This document shows, piece by piece, positions 27,638 through 37,659 of a DNA stretch of 48,037 nucleotides (position 1 is the stretch's first letter; every line of letters starts with the position of its first letter). Source of the DNA: an uncultured bacterium (lineage in GTDB: Bacteria; Planctomycetota; Phycisphaerae; Phycisphaerales; UBA1924); assembly GCA_903834785.1 (NCBI GenBank), contig CAILKP010000099.1, positions 1 to 48,037 of the forward strand. Reading direction: 5' to 3'. The notes beneath the pieces were generated by a model, which made no database searches, was not told the origin of the DNA, and worked only from the letters and a program-made list of their open reading frames with translations. The position numbers and the translations under genes are program-made.

Positions 27638-28738
27638 ATGCGCACAAACACGTCACACGCCGCCGCTCGCCTGCCGTTTGCTCTGCTCCTGGCATCAGCC
27701 CTCTGTGCTGCTTCGGGCTTGGCACTCCCGGTGTTCGGCCAGCCGGTGTCATCCCCCGCGCCGTCCGCCGCCGTTGCCCCGTCGCTCTCTGCCACCGCGG
27801 CACCTGAAGGCTCGTCCACGACGCTTGCCGTCACCGCAGTGCGGCTGGACCTTTCACGCACCATCGTCATCGGTGCCAGCGTCTCGGACGGCTTCGGCTC
27901 CCAGGCTCTGGTGCAGGTGCCAGATCCCGAGGCGACTCGCGCCGACGCCCCGGCCGATGCTCCCAAGACCATCGCCAAGCTCAAACCCGTGCGGCTGACC
28001 GAGGCACTCGCCGCCGTCATCGGCAGTGAGCAGTTGCCGCGCCATCGGGCCAGCGCCATGTTCTTCATGAATGCTGACTCCATCGCCCAGCGGCAGATTG
28101 ATGCCGCGGCGGAGGTCTCCTCACCAAAGCCGGCCGCCGACAAGGCCGCGGCGGCCGAGCAGCCGGGGCTGGTCATCGGCATCGACTACCTCTTCTGGCA
28201 CCTCTACGGCGTCATGCCGGAGGCCGAGCGCCTCAAGACACTCGAAAAGGGCCTCAGCCGGCTCGACTCGCTCAAGGGCCCGGTGGTCATCGGTGATCTT
28301 CCCGATATGCGGCACGCCACGCTCATGCTCCGCCCAAGCCAGGTGCCGACCAAGGAGACACTTGCCGCCGCCAATGCCCGCCTGGCCGAGTGGGCGAAAG
28401 CAAAGCCCAACGTCGCCATCGTTCCGCTGACCGAACTGGTGCTGGCGGTGATGAACTCCAAGCCCGTCTCGATGGGCGGCCGCGATTACACCGTTGAGCA
28501 GGCCCGCGAGCTGATGACCAGTGACGGCCTGCACGCCACGGGTGCCGGGCTCATCGCCCTGGCGCAGGAGTGCCTGGTCCGCCTCAAGGCACGCGGCCTG
28601 CTGACTGCAGACTCAACCTGGGAGAGCGACCCGGCCAAGGCGCTGGCACGCATCCGCACCAGCATGCCGACGGTCACGCCAACTCCGGCCGATGCACCCG
28701 CTGGCACGATCCCGATCCCGTCGAGCGGTGCGAAGTAG
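27638..28738 (+). CDS. Secreted SGNH/GDSL-hydrolase-like protein
   Basis: The 366-residue protein has a Sec signal peptide (about 1-35). Its mature part shows SGNH features: IVIGASVSDGFGS as block I with the Ser nucleophile, a middle segment VIGIDYLFWHLYG, and DGLHATGAGLIALAQ as block V with the Asp and His of the catalytic set. The Asn of block III is not obvious, so activity as an esterase is likely but not certain. A Pro/Thr-rich tail follows. AGGA lies 10 bases before the ATG. The gene is downstream of the HIT gene and converges on the ABC permease gene, 36 bases away. Confidence 0.75.
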   Translation: MRTNTSHAAARLPFALLLASALCAASGLALPVFGQPVSSPAPSAAVAPSLSATAAPEGSSTTLAVTAVRLDLSRTIVIGASVSDGFGSQALVQVPDPEATRADAPADAPKTIAKLKPVRLTEALAAVIGSEQLPRHRASAMFFMNADSIAQRQIDAAAEVSSPKPAADKAAAAEQPGLVIGIDYLFWHLYGVMPEAERLKTLEKGLSRLDSLKGPVVIGDLPDMRHATLMLRPSQVPTKETLAAANARLAEWAKAKPNVAIVPLTELVLAVMNSKPVSMGGRDYTVEQARELMTSDGLHATGAGLIALAQECLVRLKARGLLTADSTWESDPAKALARIRTSMPTVTPTPADAPAGTIPIPSSGAK

Positions 28739-28774
28739 TCGCGGTCAGATGCCCGCCGCTGCGTGCGGCGCGGT

Positions 28775-30766
28775 TCACACCAGCCGCTTGAGCACGTTGG
28801 TCTCGAACCGGCTGCGGGCCAGACGCAATGCCACGATGGTCCAAACGGTCGCCGCGGCAACGAACAACGCGAGAATGAGGATCCATACATCCGTGCCCGT
28901 CTGGGCATTGCTCGGCCATCGCACGCTGAACCTGCTCGAACGCTCGAGCTGGCTGACTGTCTCACCCATGAGATAGAACGGGTTGAACGAGCAGAAGACG
29001 TCGAAGAACTCCATCGGGCCTCGCCCTCGCGAGCCCATCAGAAGCAGGTACACGATTCCAATCGCCGGGAACGGCATCGCCCAGATCGCCAGGCCGCACA
29101 GCACCGCGAACCAGCCCGCCATGGATGGTCGCCGGAACAGCACGGCCCCGAGCAGCGAGGCCGAAGCCATCATCGCTGTTGCCGCGGCGAAGATCATCAG
29201 AATCGGCACCACCGCGATGATCCGGACCCCGCCGAACAGCGATGACACCACGATCGCTGTCAGCGTGACCGCCGCCAGCGGCCAGACCCGCAGCCAGGCG
29301 CCCAGAAACTTGCTCAGCAGGATCTGCCGCACGTTCAGCCGGCTTGTCAGCAGCAGCGGCAGCGTCCTGCCCAGCACCTCGCTGCTGATGCTGCCCGATG
29401 CGCTGCCGCAGCATGCCAGAACACCCATGGCCAGGCTGAACAGGCTCACCGCCGTGACCACACCTTCATCACCCGGTTTGGTGTTGTAGTAGATGATGCC
29501 CAGAACCGCGAACGGAAGGGCGCTGATGACCAGGCTCTTCTTGGACTTCCACGGAATCAGTTGCTGCAGCTCGCGCCACAGGACGGGCTGATCGCCCACA
29601 GTGCGTGAAGCGGACGCTGTTCGAACGGTGCTATCCGTGGCCGCAGGCAGTTCCACCGCCACGCCGGGCTCCGGTTCCGCCGCCAGCGACGGGCTCCCGA
29701 CTGCGGCCTGCGCCGCCAGTCGCTTTGCCTCGGCCTCCGCCGCGGCACGTCGCGCCTTGCGAGACAGCCGCACTTTCGGCGGCGGTCCGGCCATGGCCCC
29801 ACGCACAATCGGACGCCACCGCACCACGCACGCCGTCAGCAGCCCGCCGGAGATGGCCAGTGACACCGCGACATGCAGCCACAGCGGCGTGTAGAACGGA
29901 GCTCCGCCAGCACCGATCCCGTCGGTGGCCAGCAGCGTGAAGAACGGGCTGGCCATGAACATGGTCATCATCCACCCGCCGGTCATGAACGCGCCGCCGG
30001 CACCAAAGAGTGCGGCGATCATCATGATGAACACCGGGTAGAAGTTCACCAGCAGCAGCAGCGAGATCCCGGTGCTCGCCGCGGATGCGGGTGTTTTGGC
30101 GAGGACCGAGCCGAACGAGCCGCACGCGGCCGCGAGCACGATGGTCGAGAGGATGATCGCGCCGCCGGTCAGCACGCTGGCGGTTTCCATGCCGCCGTAA
30201 CCGGCCACGATGATCACCGCCGGCAGCGTGGCACCGAACAGCAGTGCCACCTGCAGCAGCCGCGCTGTCATGGTTGAAAGCACAATCGATGCCGGCGACA
30301 TCGGTGTGGCCGCCAGCACCGAGAGGGTTCCCCGTTTGCGTTCCAGTGCCACCCCGCCCAGCCCCGTTGCCGCCATGATCGGGAAAACCGTGAAGTAGAA
30401 CCACATCAGCGTGATGCTCAGGGCCGGGGCGATGACCTGCAGCTCCTGCAGCCGCTGCGCCGGGCTGGTCCGGCTGTCGGCCTCGGCGTGCACCGCCGCG
30501 TAGGCGATTGCCAGCACACAGAACAGCACCAGCACCACCACACCACGCATGATGTACGTTGCACGTGTGCGTGAGGCGATGCGGATGTCGCGCCAGAACA
30601 CCGGCCCCAGGAACAGGCCGCGCAGTGCATCGCCCCGTCGCCGCGGCGCGGGCTCCGGGATCGTCAGTGTGCCCGCGGCGTGCGCCGTCGGGCCGTCGGC
30701 GGCCTGCGCGACCGGCAGCGGTACGCCGTGTTCATCGGTCGGAACCGGGTCGTTTGTCCCTGCCAT
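28775..30766 (-). CDS. ABC-2 type transporter permease, duplicated form
   Basis: The 663-residue protein has a soluble head (1-55) and two membrane halves joined by a charged linker (about 325-390). The first half has TATYIMRGVVVLVLF and the ABC-2 signature ERKRGTLSVLAATPMSP before a bundle of helices; the second half repeats it as SSEVLGRTLPLLLTSRL. About 12 membrane segments in total make it a full permease in one chain. The start overlaps the ATPase stop by one base (TGATG), so the two are coupled. It probably exports a substrate or acts on the envelope; the substrate is unknown. Confidence 0.92.
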   Translation of the reverse strand: MAGTNDPVPTDEHGVPLPVAQAADGPTAHAAGTLTIPEPAPRRRGDALRGLFLGPVFWRDIRIASRTRATYIMRGVVVLVLFCVLAIAYAAVHAEADSRTSPAQRLQELQVIAPALSITLMWFYFTVFPIMAATGLGGVALERKRGTLSVLAATPMSPASIVLSTMTARLLQVALLFGATLPAVIIVAGYGGMETASVLTGGAIILSTIVLAAACGSFGSVLAKTPASAASTGISLLLLVNFYPVFIMMIAALFGAGGAFMTGGWMMTMFMASPFFTLLATDGIGAGGAPFYTPLWLHVAVSLAISGGLLTACVVRWRPIVRGAMAGPPPKVRLSRKARRAAAEAEAKRLAAQAAVGSPSLAAEPEPGVAVELPAATDSTVRTASASRTVGDQPVLWRELQQLIPWKSKKSLVISALPFAVLGIIYYNTKPGDEGVVTAVSLFSLAMGVLACCGSASGSISSEVLGRTLPLLLTSRLNVRQILLSKFLGAWLRVWPLAAVTLTAIVVSSLFGGVRIIAVVPILMIFAAATAMMASASLLGAVLFRRPSMAGWFAVLCGLAIWAMPFPAIGIVYLLLMGSRGRGPMEFFDVFCSFNPFYLMGETVSQLERSSRFSVRWPSNAQTGTDVWILILALFVAAATVWTIVALRLARSRFETNVLKRLV

Positions 30767-31728
30767 CAGTTCAGCGCCCCCTTCGTCAGCCGCAGGAACG
30801 CGTCTTCCAACTTCACCGAGCGCGGCGTAAAAGCCGCGATCCGCCCGCCCGCCTCCAGAATTGCCGCGATCAGGAAGTGGTGGCTGTGCCCCCCGCCTTC
30901 CGCCGTCGCGGCCAGATCCACGAGCAGCGTGCCATCGGCAAACTCCGCCCCGGCGATTCGCTCGTCCCGCCGAAGTCGCTCTGCCATGGCCATGTGGTGC
31001 CCGCGCACGTCGCTGCCGGGTTCCAGTTCCAGCTTCACTTCGATCCGGTCGCCGATGTTCGCCTTCCGGAATGCCTCTTCAACCGAGCCGGCAAAGAGCA
31101 TTCGTCCCTTCTCGATGATGCCCAGAGATGTGGTCATCTCTGCAAGTTCCGAGAGAATGTGGCTGGAGACCATCAGCGTCTTGCCCATCCGCCGCAGCTC
31201 CAGGATCAGTTCCCGCAGTTCGATGCGGGCCCGCGGGTCCAGGCCTGAGGCCGGCTCATCGAGCAGCAGCACCTTGGGATCGTGCAGCAGCACGCGGGCT
31301 ACGCCCAGCCGCTGCTGCATGCCGCGCGAGAGTGAGTCCACCATCGCGTCACGCTTGTCGGTCAGGTCCACCAGTTGAAGCACCCCGTCGACGGTGCTCC
31401 GCCGCTTGGCGCGTGGGATCAGAAACGCACTGGCAAAGAACTGCAGATACTCGTCGACCGTCAAGTCTTCGTACACGCCCAGAAAGTCCGGCATGTAGCC
31501 GATCAGCGGACGCACCGCGTCCGGTTCGGTGATCACGGACCTGCCGCACACCTTGGCTGATCCCGTTGTCGGCGTCAGCAGACCCGCCAGGATCTTCATC
31601 GTCGTGCTCTTGCCGGCACCGTTGGGGCCGATGAACCCGAAGCACTCGCCTTCGCCGATGGTCAGCGTCACCGCCTGCAGGGCAATGTGCTGGCCGAAGG
31701 ACTTGCTGAGGTTTGTCAGTTCAATCAT
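30766..31728 (-). CDS. ABC transporter ATP-binding protein
   Basis: The 320-residue protein has Walker A GPNGAGKST (about 34-42), a Q-loop region GYMPDF, the signature LSRGMQQRLG in place of LSGGQ (common in this ABC-2 subfamily), Walker B VLLLDEPASGLD, and the switch His in SSHILSE. A C-terminal domain of about 90 residues follows, ending in SVKLEDAFLRLTKG, as in the CcmA/DrrA-like group. It powers the adjacent permease. The preceding gene's stop is 48 bases upstream. Confidence 0.96.
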   Translation of the reverse strand: MIELTNLSKSFGQHIALQAVTLTIGEGECFGFIGPNGAGKSTTMKILAGLLTPTTGSAKVCGRSVITEPDAVRPLIGYMPDFLGVYEDLTVDEYLQFFASAFLIPRAKRRSTVDGVLQLVDLTDKRDAMVDSLSRGMQQRLGVARVLLHDPKVLLLDEPASGLDPRARIELRELILELRRMGKTLMVSSHILSELAEMTTSLGIIEKGRMLFAGSVEEAFRKANIGDRIEVKLELEPGSDVRGHHMAMAERLRRDERIAGAEFADGTLLVDLAATAEGGGHSHHFLIAAILEAGGRIAAFTPRSVKLEDAFLRLTKGALN

Positions 31729-31776
31729 AACGAGTCGTCCGTAGTGCCTGCCTGATCGTCAGTTTCCGCCGCCGCT

Positions 31777-34137
31777 TTACTGGTCGTCGTCTGCGCCCCG
31801 CGTCTTCTGTGCCTGAATGCCAGCCGCGATCGCCTTGGCCGCACGCTGGGCCAGTTCCTCACACACTGGCCGCGGCCACGATCCCGTCGGCACACTCACC
31901 GTGTACCGGCTCGCCATCACGCTCGCGGCCTGGGCGCCTTCCTCGGGCTTCTTCAAGGTCACCACCATGGACACCACGACGAACCGCCCGGTTCTGGCAC
32001 GCGCGAGCCGCGCCATCGCCAGGCCGTCGCCGTACGGCAGCGTGCCGGTCACAAGTTCAGCGGCGTCGTCGCCAACTGGCGCGGTCGGCCTGGTCTTAGG
32101 TCTGGCTGGGCGGGTGGTGTTACCGCCGGCACCCGATCCCGCGTGACTCGTTGTCGCCGCGGCGGGCTTGCTTGCGGCACCCACCTGCGTGCCGTCACCC
32201 GGCATCACCAGCTTCAGCGTCACCGCTCCCGATGAATCCGCCACCGGCGACTCGGCCACCAGATCGCCGGCGGGAAGCAGTCCGGCCATATCTACCACCG
32301 CCCCCGGCGGCAGCCCGCCGATCCGCAGCACCGGGTTGCCCGCAGCGTCCGTCGCGGCCGTCGCGATCAGCGAGGGGCTTGCCCGTCCGGTCTCCATAAA
32401 ACAGTGCAGGCTGCTGCGTCGCGTCCCTAGCGGGCTGAGCATCTTCAGCGATCGTCCCTCCACGCCGCTGGTCTGCAGCATCCGGTACGTGGGCAAGGTC
32501 AGGCCGTTTCCATCAGTCCCCGAGTACTCGCTGAGATCAACTCCGTGCCCGAAGGCCGCCTGCATCGGCGGCATCCATCCGCCCGGTTCGGCGCTCAGCA
32601 GCGCGTGGGCCGCAGTCTGGTATTCAAGGGCCGCACCCGTCGGCTCTGCGGGGGCAAGGTGCTCGGCCTGCCGGTACGTCATCGTAAAGCCCGTCTGCCG
32701 CAGGAACAGCATCGGCAGCACCAGCGTCAGCCCGCACGCCGACGTGATCCACACCGCCGCGGTGATGTACGCCCGCGGCTTCTTATCCCGCTTGTGCATC
32801 ACCATATCGCCGATGCCCAGCATCAGCCCAAGGCCGACCATCAGCAGCCCGAAGACCCACGCCAGGGCGTGGCTGGCCTGCACCGGCGGCATATTGGCCG
32901 TCAGCCCGGCCTGCATGTCTCGAACCCGGGGCGAATCCTGCGCGTGCGAACTCCAGAAGTTCCGTTCCTCCGGTGCACGCCGCGACGGACCGACACCGCT
33001 GGCCAGCAGCGCGGCGTTCCACGCCTGTTCCAGCAAGTCGCCCTCCAGCTTGTCCACCATCAGCGAGGGCGGCATCAGGTACACCGTCAGGTACCCCAGC
33101 CCCACCGGCCCGCGTGCCAGCAGCGGCGTGCGTGCCTCGCCTTGAGGCACAGCCGCCGGTAGCAGTTCCCAGCCTTCATCTGTACCGCGGCCCGTCAGCT
33201 GCACGCCGCGGACGAAGGCGCTTGCCGCCGCGACTTTGGAATCGATCCCCAGGGCCTGCACTGCAGCAGCAATGGGCTTCTGCGTTGAATCCCCCAGCAC
33301 GATGGGCATCGCGGCGTCGCCCGCGGCCTGACCGCTGATCACCCGCTTCCATCCCTCACCAGCCGTGTCGGCCAGCAGCACCACCCGCCCGCCCATGAAC
33401 AGGAACTCCCGCAGTACGCCCTGCTGCGTCGGCTCCAGATCCATCAGTGCTTGCTGGTCAAGGACGATTGCCTCAACCCCGCCGAACGCCGCCGCATCCG
33501 CCGGCAGATCCTGAGGCGGCACCGAGGCAAAGAGCACCCGCCGTGCAACCGAGCCGCGTGCATTGGCTTCCTCCGACGGCCGCAGCATGCCATTGGCCAC
33601 TGGCGGCATGGTTCGGCGTCCGACGAACAGCACCGCGCCGTCATACCGGATCGTCGGTGTCTCGTAACGCAGCTCGCCGGGCCCGGAGTTCCACACACTG
33701 GCTGTGGCCGAGTCGATCGTGGCCCCGTTGCTGGCCTGGAGTGTGAAGTTCACCTCGGAGTTGTGGTTCAGCAGTGCGGCGGTGAACGTCAGCATCACCG
33801 GCTGTCCCGGAATCAGCGCGACGCGCTGCTCGATGCGGGTCCGCTGCGTCCCGTCCTGCTGAAAGCTCATCGCCAGCGTCGCATCCACCGGCTTCTCGCC
33901 CGGCCGCAGCGTCACCCGCCACGGCCCGGGCTGGCCCGGCAGTACATAGCCACCCCAGCCAGCGCTGAGCGTCATGATCCGCGGACGCTTCCTGGAGTCA
34001 TCATCCTCCACCGGTCGCGGACGCGACGGCTGCAGACCCAGCGCTTCACGTGCTGGGGCAGCTGTCAGTACAGTGACAGCCGCCAGCAACAGCGTCACCA
34101 GCAGCGGCAGCCGTGCGGCAGGCCGGCCCCGATTCAT
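31777..34137 (-). CDS. Large secreted/membrane protein of the ABC operon, unknown function
   Basis: The 786-residue protein has a signal peptide (about 8-28), a beta-rich N-terminal domain (about 50-170), an alpha/beta domain (about 195-275; GGVEAIVLDQQALMDLEP, then REFLFMGGRVVLLAD) that resembles class I amidotransferase-like or GldG-type folds, two membrane segments (about 424-443 and 457-478) and a C-terminal extracytoplasmic region. A similar layout occurs in uncharacterised proteins encoded with ABC-2 transporters of planctomycetes. The start at 34137 gives the signal peptide and has AAGAG upstream; the frame is open to 34314 but the extra part looks non-coding. It lies 48 bases before the ATPase gene and probably works with it. 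Confidence 0.8.
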   Translation of the reverse strand: MNRGRPAARLPLLVTLLLAAVTVLTAAPAREALGLQPSRPRPVEDDDSRKRPRIMTLSAGWGGYVLPGQPGPWRVTLRPGEKPVDATLAMSFQQDGTQRTRIEQRVALIPGQPVMLTFTAALLNHNSEVNFTLQASNGATIDSATASVWNSGPGELRYETPTIRYDGAVLFVGRRTMPPVANGMLRPSEEANARGSVARRVLFASVPPQDLPADAAAFGGVEAIVLDQQALMDLEPTQQGVLREFLFMGGRVVLLADTAGEGWKRVISGQAAGDAAMPIVLGDSTQKPIAAAVQALGIDSKVAAASAFVRGVQLTGRGTDEGWELLPAAVPQGEARTPLLARGPVGLGYLTVYLMPPSLMVDKLEGDLLEQAWNAALLASGVGPSRRAPEERNFWSSHAQDSPRVRDMQAGLTANMPPVQASHALAWVFGLLMVGLGLMLGIGDMVMHKRDKKPRAYITAAVWITSACGLTLVLPMLFLRQTGFTMTYRQAEHLAPAEPTGAALEYQTAAHALLSAEPGGWMPPMQAAFGHGVDLSEYSGTDGNGLTLPTYRMLQTSGVEGRSLKMLSPLGTRRSSLHCFMETGRASPSLIATAATDAAGNPVLRIGGLPPGAVVDMAGLLPAGDLVAESPVADSSGAVTLKLVMPGDGTQVGAASKPAAATTSHAGSGAGGNTTRPARPKTRPTAPVGDDAAELVTGTLPYGDGLAMARLARARTGRFVVVSMVVTLKKPEEGAQAASVMASRYTVSVPTGSWPRPVCEELAQRAAKAIAAGIQAQKTRGADDDQ

Positions 34138-34314
34138 GCCGCAGTCTCTTCGCTCGTGTGCTCGTTGGGCCATGGTGTGTGCGATCCCGTTCCCGCGGTT
34201 ATTCGGAAGCCGCCGTGCAGCGTTGCCACCGCCACCAGTGAGGATACCACCCCGCCACCGCCCCGGTTCCCGGCTTTCGTCACCCCCTCCTCCCCGGCCC
34301 GCCCCGCCCTGCAA

Positions 34315-35772
34315 TCAGTGCCGGTCCCCATCGGCCGTTGATCGCGTCACAGGCACCGAGGCCCGCGAACCAGCCGCGTTCCCGTTCCCGCTCGTGTTCC
34401 CGCTGGCAGCACCATTCCCGGCCGTGCTGCCACCATTCGTGCCCGCCGTGGCCGGGTCAGCATGCTGGACCACCCATTCTTCAATGCGATTCGACAGCGA
34501 CCCCAGCGCCAGGAAGATCGTCCTGTGCCCGCCGGAGTACAAGATGATGTCCGGTGCGTTGAGCCGCTCGTACAGCTCCTGGCCTCGCTCAGTGGGCACA
34601 ATCGTGTCGTTGCGACCCTGGATCATCAGCGTCGGCAGCCGCCGCAGGGCCAGCCCGGTGTGGTACGGGTCCAGCTTGGTGTACGTCAGATACACGCCCG
34701 AGAGCAGGCCAGCCATCGCACCGGTCACACGCTTGCCAAAGCGCATCACCTGCACGCCGCCGTTGGTCAACTCGCTGCTCTGGGCAATGGCCGCCAGGTT
34801 GCACCCGCTGGCCACCAGCACCATGCCCGCGCACCGTTCGCCCAGTCTCGCCGCAACAGTCGGCGTGGCCAGCGAGCCGGCGGAGAAGCCCACCAGCACC
34901 ACCGGAGCGCCCGCCAGCCGCGGATCAGTCCGCTGCAGATAGCCCGTCGCCGCCTCGGTGGCAAAGGCCGCCTCGGCAAGCGTGTCATCGGTCACCGCGC
35001 CCATCTCCCGGGCCAGCGCGTGCACATCTTCAATCGTGCTCAGCGTCCCGCTTACCGGTCGCCAGCGGTTCCACGGATAGTCGCCCGAGAGCACCACGAA
35101 CCCCGCGGCCAGCAGCTTGTCGATCACCGGCTGCTCAAACTCAACCCCGCCAAGGCCGTGGAACTGCACCGCGATGCCCCGCAGCGGCACCTCCGCCGGC
35201 GGGTACGTCACATCCAGGTATACCCCCAGTTCGCCGAAGCCAGCCAGCCGCGAGTCGCCGGAAATGCCCTCACTCGATGCCGGGAACGACAGGAACACCA
35301 GCGACCGTGCCGCCTGAATCTGCTGCGGCATGCTGCCGCCGGACTCGTCGAGCGTGGGGCCATCCGTCGCACTCGGCGGTGGTGGTGGGGCTTTCCTGGC
35401 CACCGGCCGCACGTCCAGCAGCAGGCCCTCGCCGATGAGCATCCGGCCAGTCACAACCGAGGGCGTCAGCGTGTCCAGCGGCCGTAGTTCTTCATCCTCC
35501 CGGACCACGCGACGACGAATCAGCATCACCGTGTCACTGCCGGCCAGCGCATCATGCAGCGACCGTGCCGCCGAGAGTGATCGTGCCGGCCAGGCATCCG
35601 GTGCCACCGGCGTCGTGTCCGTCGTTCGGCTGCTCCGCGTTGCTGCGGCGTTCTGGGTGCTCACACACCCCGGCGCTGTCAGTGTGCCGGCCATGGCAAC
35701 ACACAGTGCTGCCGCCGCGAGAAGCTTCGCGGCTGGGCCAGTGGTGCGGCGGGTTAGCCATCCCGGAACCAT
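34315..35772 (-). CDS. Alpha/beta-hydrolase, probable lipoprotein
   Basis: The 485-residue protein begins with a hydrophobic signal ending in TLTAPGC, an imperfect lipobox. The alpha/beta-hydrolase core (about 185-430) has IAVQFHGLGG as oxyanion strand, the nucleophile elbow VGFSAGS, the acid in GRNDTIVP and the His in SGGHRT, so the triad is complete. Substrates may be esters or peptides; nothing identifies them. The C-terminal 50 residues are Gly/Asn/Ser-rich. ATG 35772 is chosen; TTG 35778 is in frame two codons earlier. It follows gltX by 45 bases and precedes the large membrane protein, so it is likely part of the ABC operon. Confidence 0.85.
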   Translation of the reverse strand: MVPGWLTRRTTGPAAKLLAAAALCVAMAGTLTAPGCVSTQNAAATRSSRTTDTTPVAPDAWPARSLSAARSLHDALAGSDTVMLIRRRVVREDEELRPLDTLTPSVVTGRMLIGEGLLLDVRPVARKAPPPPPSATDGPTLDESGGSMPQQIQAARSLVFLSFPASSEGISGDSRLAGFGELGVYLDVTYPPAEVPLRGIAVQFHGLGGVEFEQPVIDKLLAAGFVVLSGDYPWNRWRPVSGTLSTIEDVHALAREMGAVTDDTLAEAAFATEAATGYLQRTDPRLAGAPVVLVGFSAGSLATPTVAARLGERCAGMVLVASGCNLAAIAQSSELTNGGVQVMRFGKRVTGAMAGLLSGVYLTYTKLDPYHTGLALRRLPTLMIQGRNDTIVPTERGQELYERLNAPDIILYSGGHRTIFLALGSLSNRIEEWVVQHADPATAGTNGGSTAGNGAASGNTSGNGNAAGSRASVPVTRSTADGDRH

Positions 35773-35817
35773 TCGCAATCGTTGACGATCCGGCTACCGC
35801 AGACCAGCCGGAAAGCG

Positions 35818-37659
35818 TCAGTTTCCTGTGTGGATTGACAGGCACCGGTCGATCCGTGCCAGCGTGCCCGCCTTGCCCAGAATCGCACAGCAGTGGCCCA
35901 CACCCGGCGACACCGTCGAGCCCGTCAGGGCCACCCGCAGCGGCTGGGCGACCGAGCCCATCGCCAGCTTGTGCTCGGTAGCAAACCCGGGGATCAGCCC
36001 GTCGATGGCCGCGGGCGAGTAGTCCGTCTGCGCCGCCAGCACTGTCCGCAGCGCACGCAGCACGTCCACGCCCGTCTTGCCGCTCGGTGGCATCGCCTTG
36101 TCCGCCGGCTGGGCCACACCACGCAGGGCCTTGTCCACCGCGGCAGGGTCAAAGGTCACCGCATCATCGGCGATGAGCGCAAAGCCGATGGAGCGGTGCC
36201 CCTCGCTGAGCGTCTTGGCCCGCGGCTTGATCGCCTGCACCAGCGCGTGCCGGGCTGGCTGCCTGTCGGCGTGGGCAAAGCTCTTCAGCTTCTCGGCCAC
36301 ATCCGGCGTGAACTCCGTCAGCCACGCCGTCCAGCGCGTCCAGAACTGCTCATCGGTCATCGCCTGAATCGCATCGGCGTTGAACGAGGCGAGCTTGACG
36401 CGGTCAAACTTGGCGCTGGTCTTGCCGATGCGGTCGATGGAGAAGTGTTGGGCCAGGAACGCCATATCAAACTTCTCGACATCCTTGCCGTCGGCCTGCT
36501 TCATCCCCGTTGACCACCCCAATAGCGCGATGAAGTTGGTGATCACCTCCGGCAAGTAGCCCGACCGGCGGAAGTCCCAGATTTCGATTTCCGGCAGCAG
36601 CACATTGAAGTGGGGGGCGACCGTCTCGGCGATCTCCACCGCGTCGGTCTCGGCCGCCAGGAAGTCAGTGATCGTCTTCTCCGGCAGGTTCACGCGCGTG
36701 CCGATCGCCGCGGCAGTCAGTGCCTTGTCCTTGGCCATCGCGTCCTTGAGCGCCTTGCGGGCCGCCTTGGCCTTGTCACGCTTGCTCATCTTGGTGCCGT
36801 CAGCGTTGAAGATCAGCGGCATGTGCCCGTACGCCGGCGTGCGGAAGCTCGTGCCGTTGCTGCCCGAGGCCGCCGAGCGGTCATCCACCAGCCGCGTCAG
36901 CGCCTGCTGCATCGCCACGTGCTTGGGCGTGTTGGACAGGTGCTCCTGGGCCCGCATCACGTGCGTCACGCCCATCAGCTCATCGTCGATCACCACGGCG
37001 AAGTGATACGTCGGGAACCCGTCGGCCTTGCGGATGACGAAGTCATCGACCTCGCCAGCCGCACTGGTGACGTCGCCCAGGATCTGGTCATGCACCACAA
37101 TCGCCGTGTCGGGCATGGCAAACCGGATCACGTGCCGCTCCCCGGCCTGGGCCCGCGCCCAGCGTGCCTGGTTGAACTCACCGAACTTCACATCCTCCGG
37201 CCGGGCGTACTTGTACGTCTGCTTGGCCGCGGTGGCCGCCTTGCGCTTGGCATCCAGCTCCTCGGTAGTCTCAAACGCCGGGTACGCGCGGCCGAGCCGC
37301 ACAAGGTGCTCCAGATACGCGTTGTAGATCGCCACACGCTGGGCCTGGAAGTAGGGCCCGACCTTGCGGCTGTCCCCGCCGATGGTCTGGCCGTGCGTCG
37401 TCGTCAGCGACGGGCCGTCATCCCAGCAGATGCCCAGCCACGCCAGATCATCCAGAATGCCGCGGGCCGACTCCTCGCTGGAGCGGGCCTGGTCGGTGTC
37501 CTCGATGCGGATCATGAACCGCCCGTCGATGTTGTGCACCCGGGCCATGCTCTTGGCAAAGGCCCAGCAGAACAGGGCCGACCGCGCCCCACCGATGTGC
37601 AGGTGACCGGTGGGCGACGGGGCGAAACGGGTAATCAGCGGCGAAGGAATGGCAGACAT
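35818..37659 (-). CDS. gltX: Glutamyl-tRNA synthetase with an insertion
   Basis: The enzyme charges tRNA-Glu (or also tRNA-Gln in bacteria that use the amidation route). The 613-residue protein starts with RFAPSPTGHLHIGGARSALF (class I HIGH box at 21-24) and has KMSKR near 290, then GYLPE and the helical anticodon-binding C-terminus. Bacterial GltX is usually 465-500 residues. The excess comes largely from about 60 extra residues between KMSKR and GYLPE, where about 12 are normal, plus smaller insertions. The start at 37659 gives the family N-terminus; GGTGG precedes it. The frame stays open to 37854 without similarity. The gene lies in a six-gene minus-strand run and may be co-transcribed with the downstream esterase gene. 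Confidence 0.95.
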   Translation of the reverse strand: MSAIPSPLITRFAPSPTGHLHIGGARSALFCWAFAKSMARVHNIDGRFMIRIEDTDQARSSEESARGILDDLAWLGICWDDGPSLTTTHGQTIGGDSRKVGPYFQAQRVAIYNAYLEHLVRLGRAYPAFETTEELDAKRKAATAAKQTYKYARPEDVKFGEFNQARWARAQAGERHVIRFAMPDTAIVVHDQILGDVTSAAGEVDDFVIRKADGFPTYHFAVVIDDELMGVTHVMRAQEHLSNTPKHVAMQQALTRLVDDRSAASGSNGTSFRTPAYGHMPLIFNADGTKMSKRDKAKAARKALKDAMAKDKALTAAAIGTRVNLPEKTITDFLAAETDAVEIAETVAPHFNVLLPEIEIWDFRRSGYLPEVITNFIALLGWSTGMKQADGKDVEKFDMAFLAQHFSIDRIGKTSAKFDRVKLASFNADAIQAMTDEQFWTRWTAWLTEFTPDVAEKLKSFAHADRQPARHALVQAIKPRAKTLSEGHRSIGFALIADDAVTFDPAAVDKALRGVAQPADKAMPPSGKTGVDVLRALRTVLAAQTDYSPAAIDGLIPGFATEHKLAMGSVAQPLRVALTGSTVSPGVGHCCAILGKAGTLARIDRCLSIHTGN

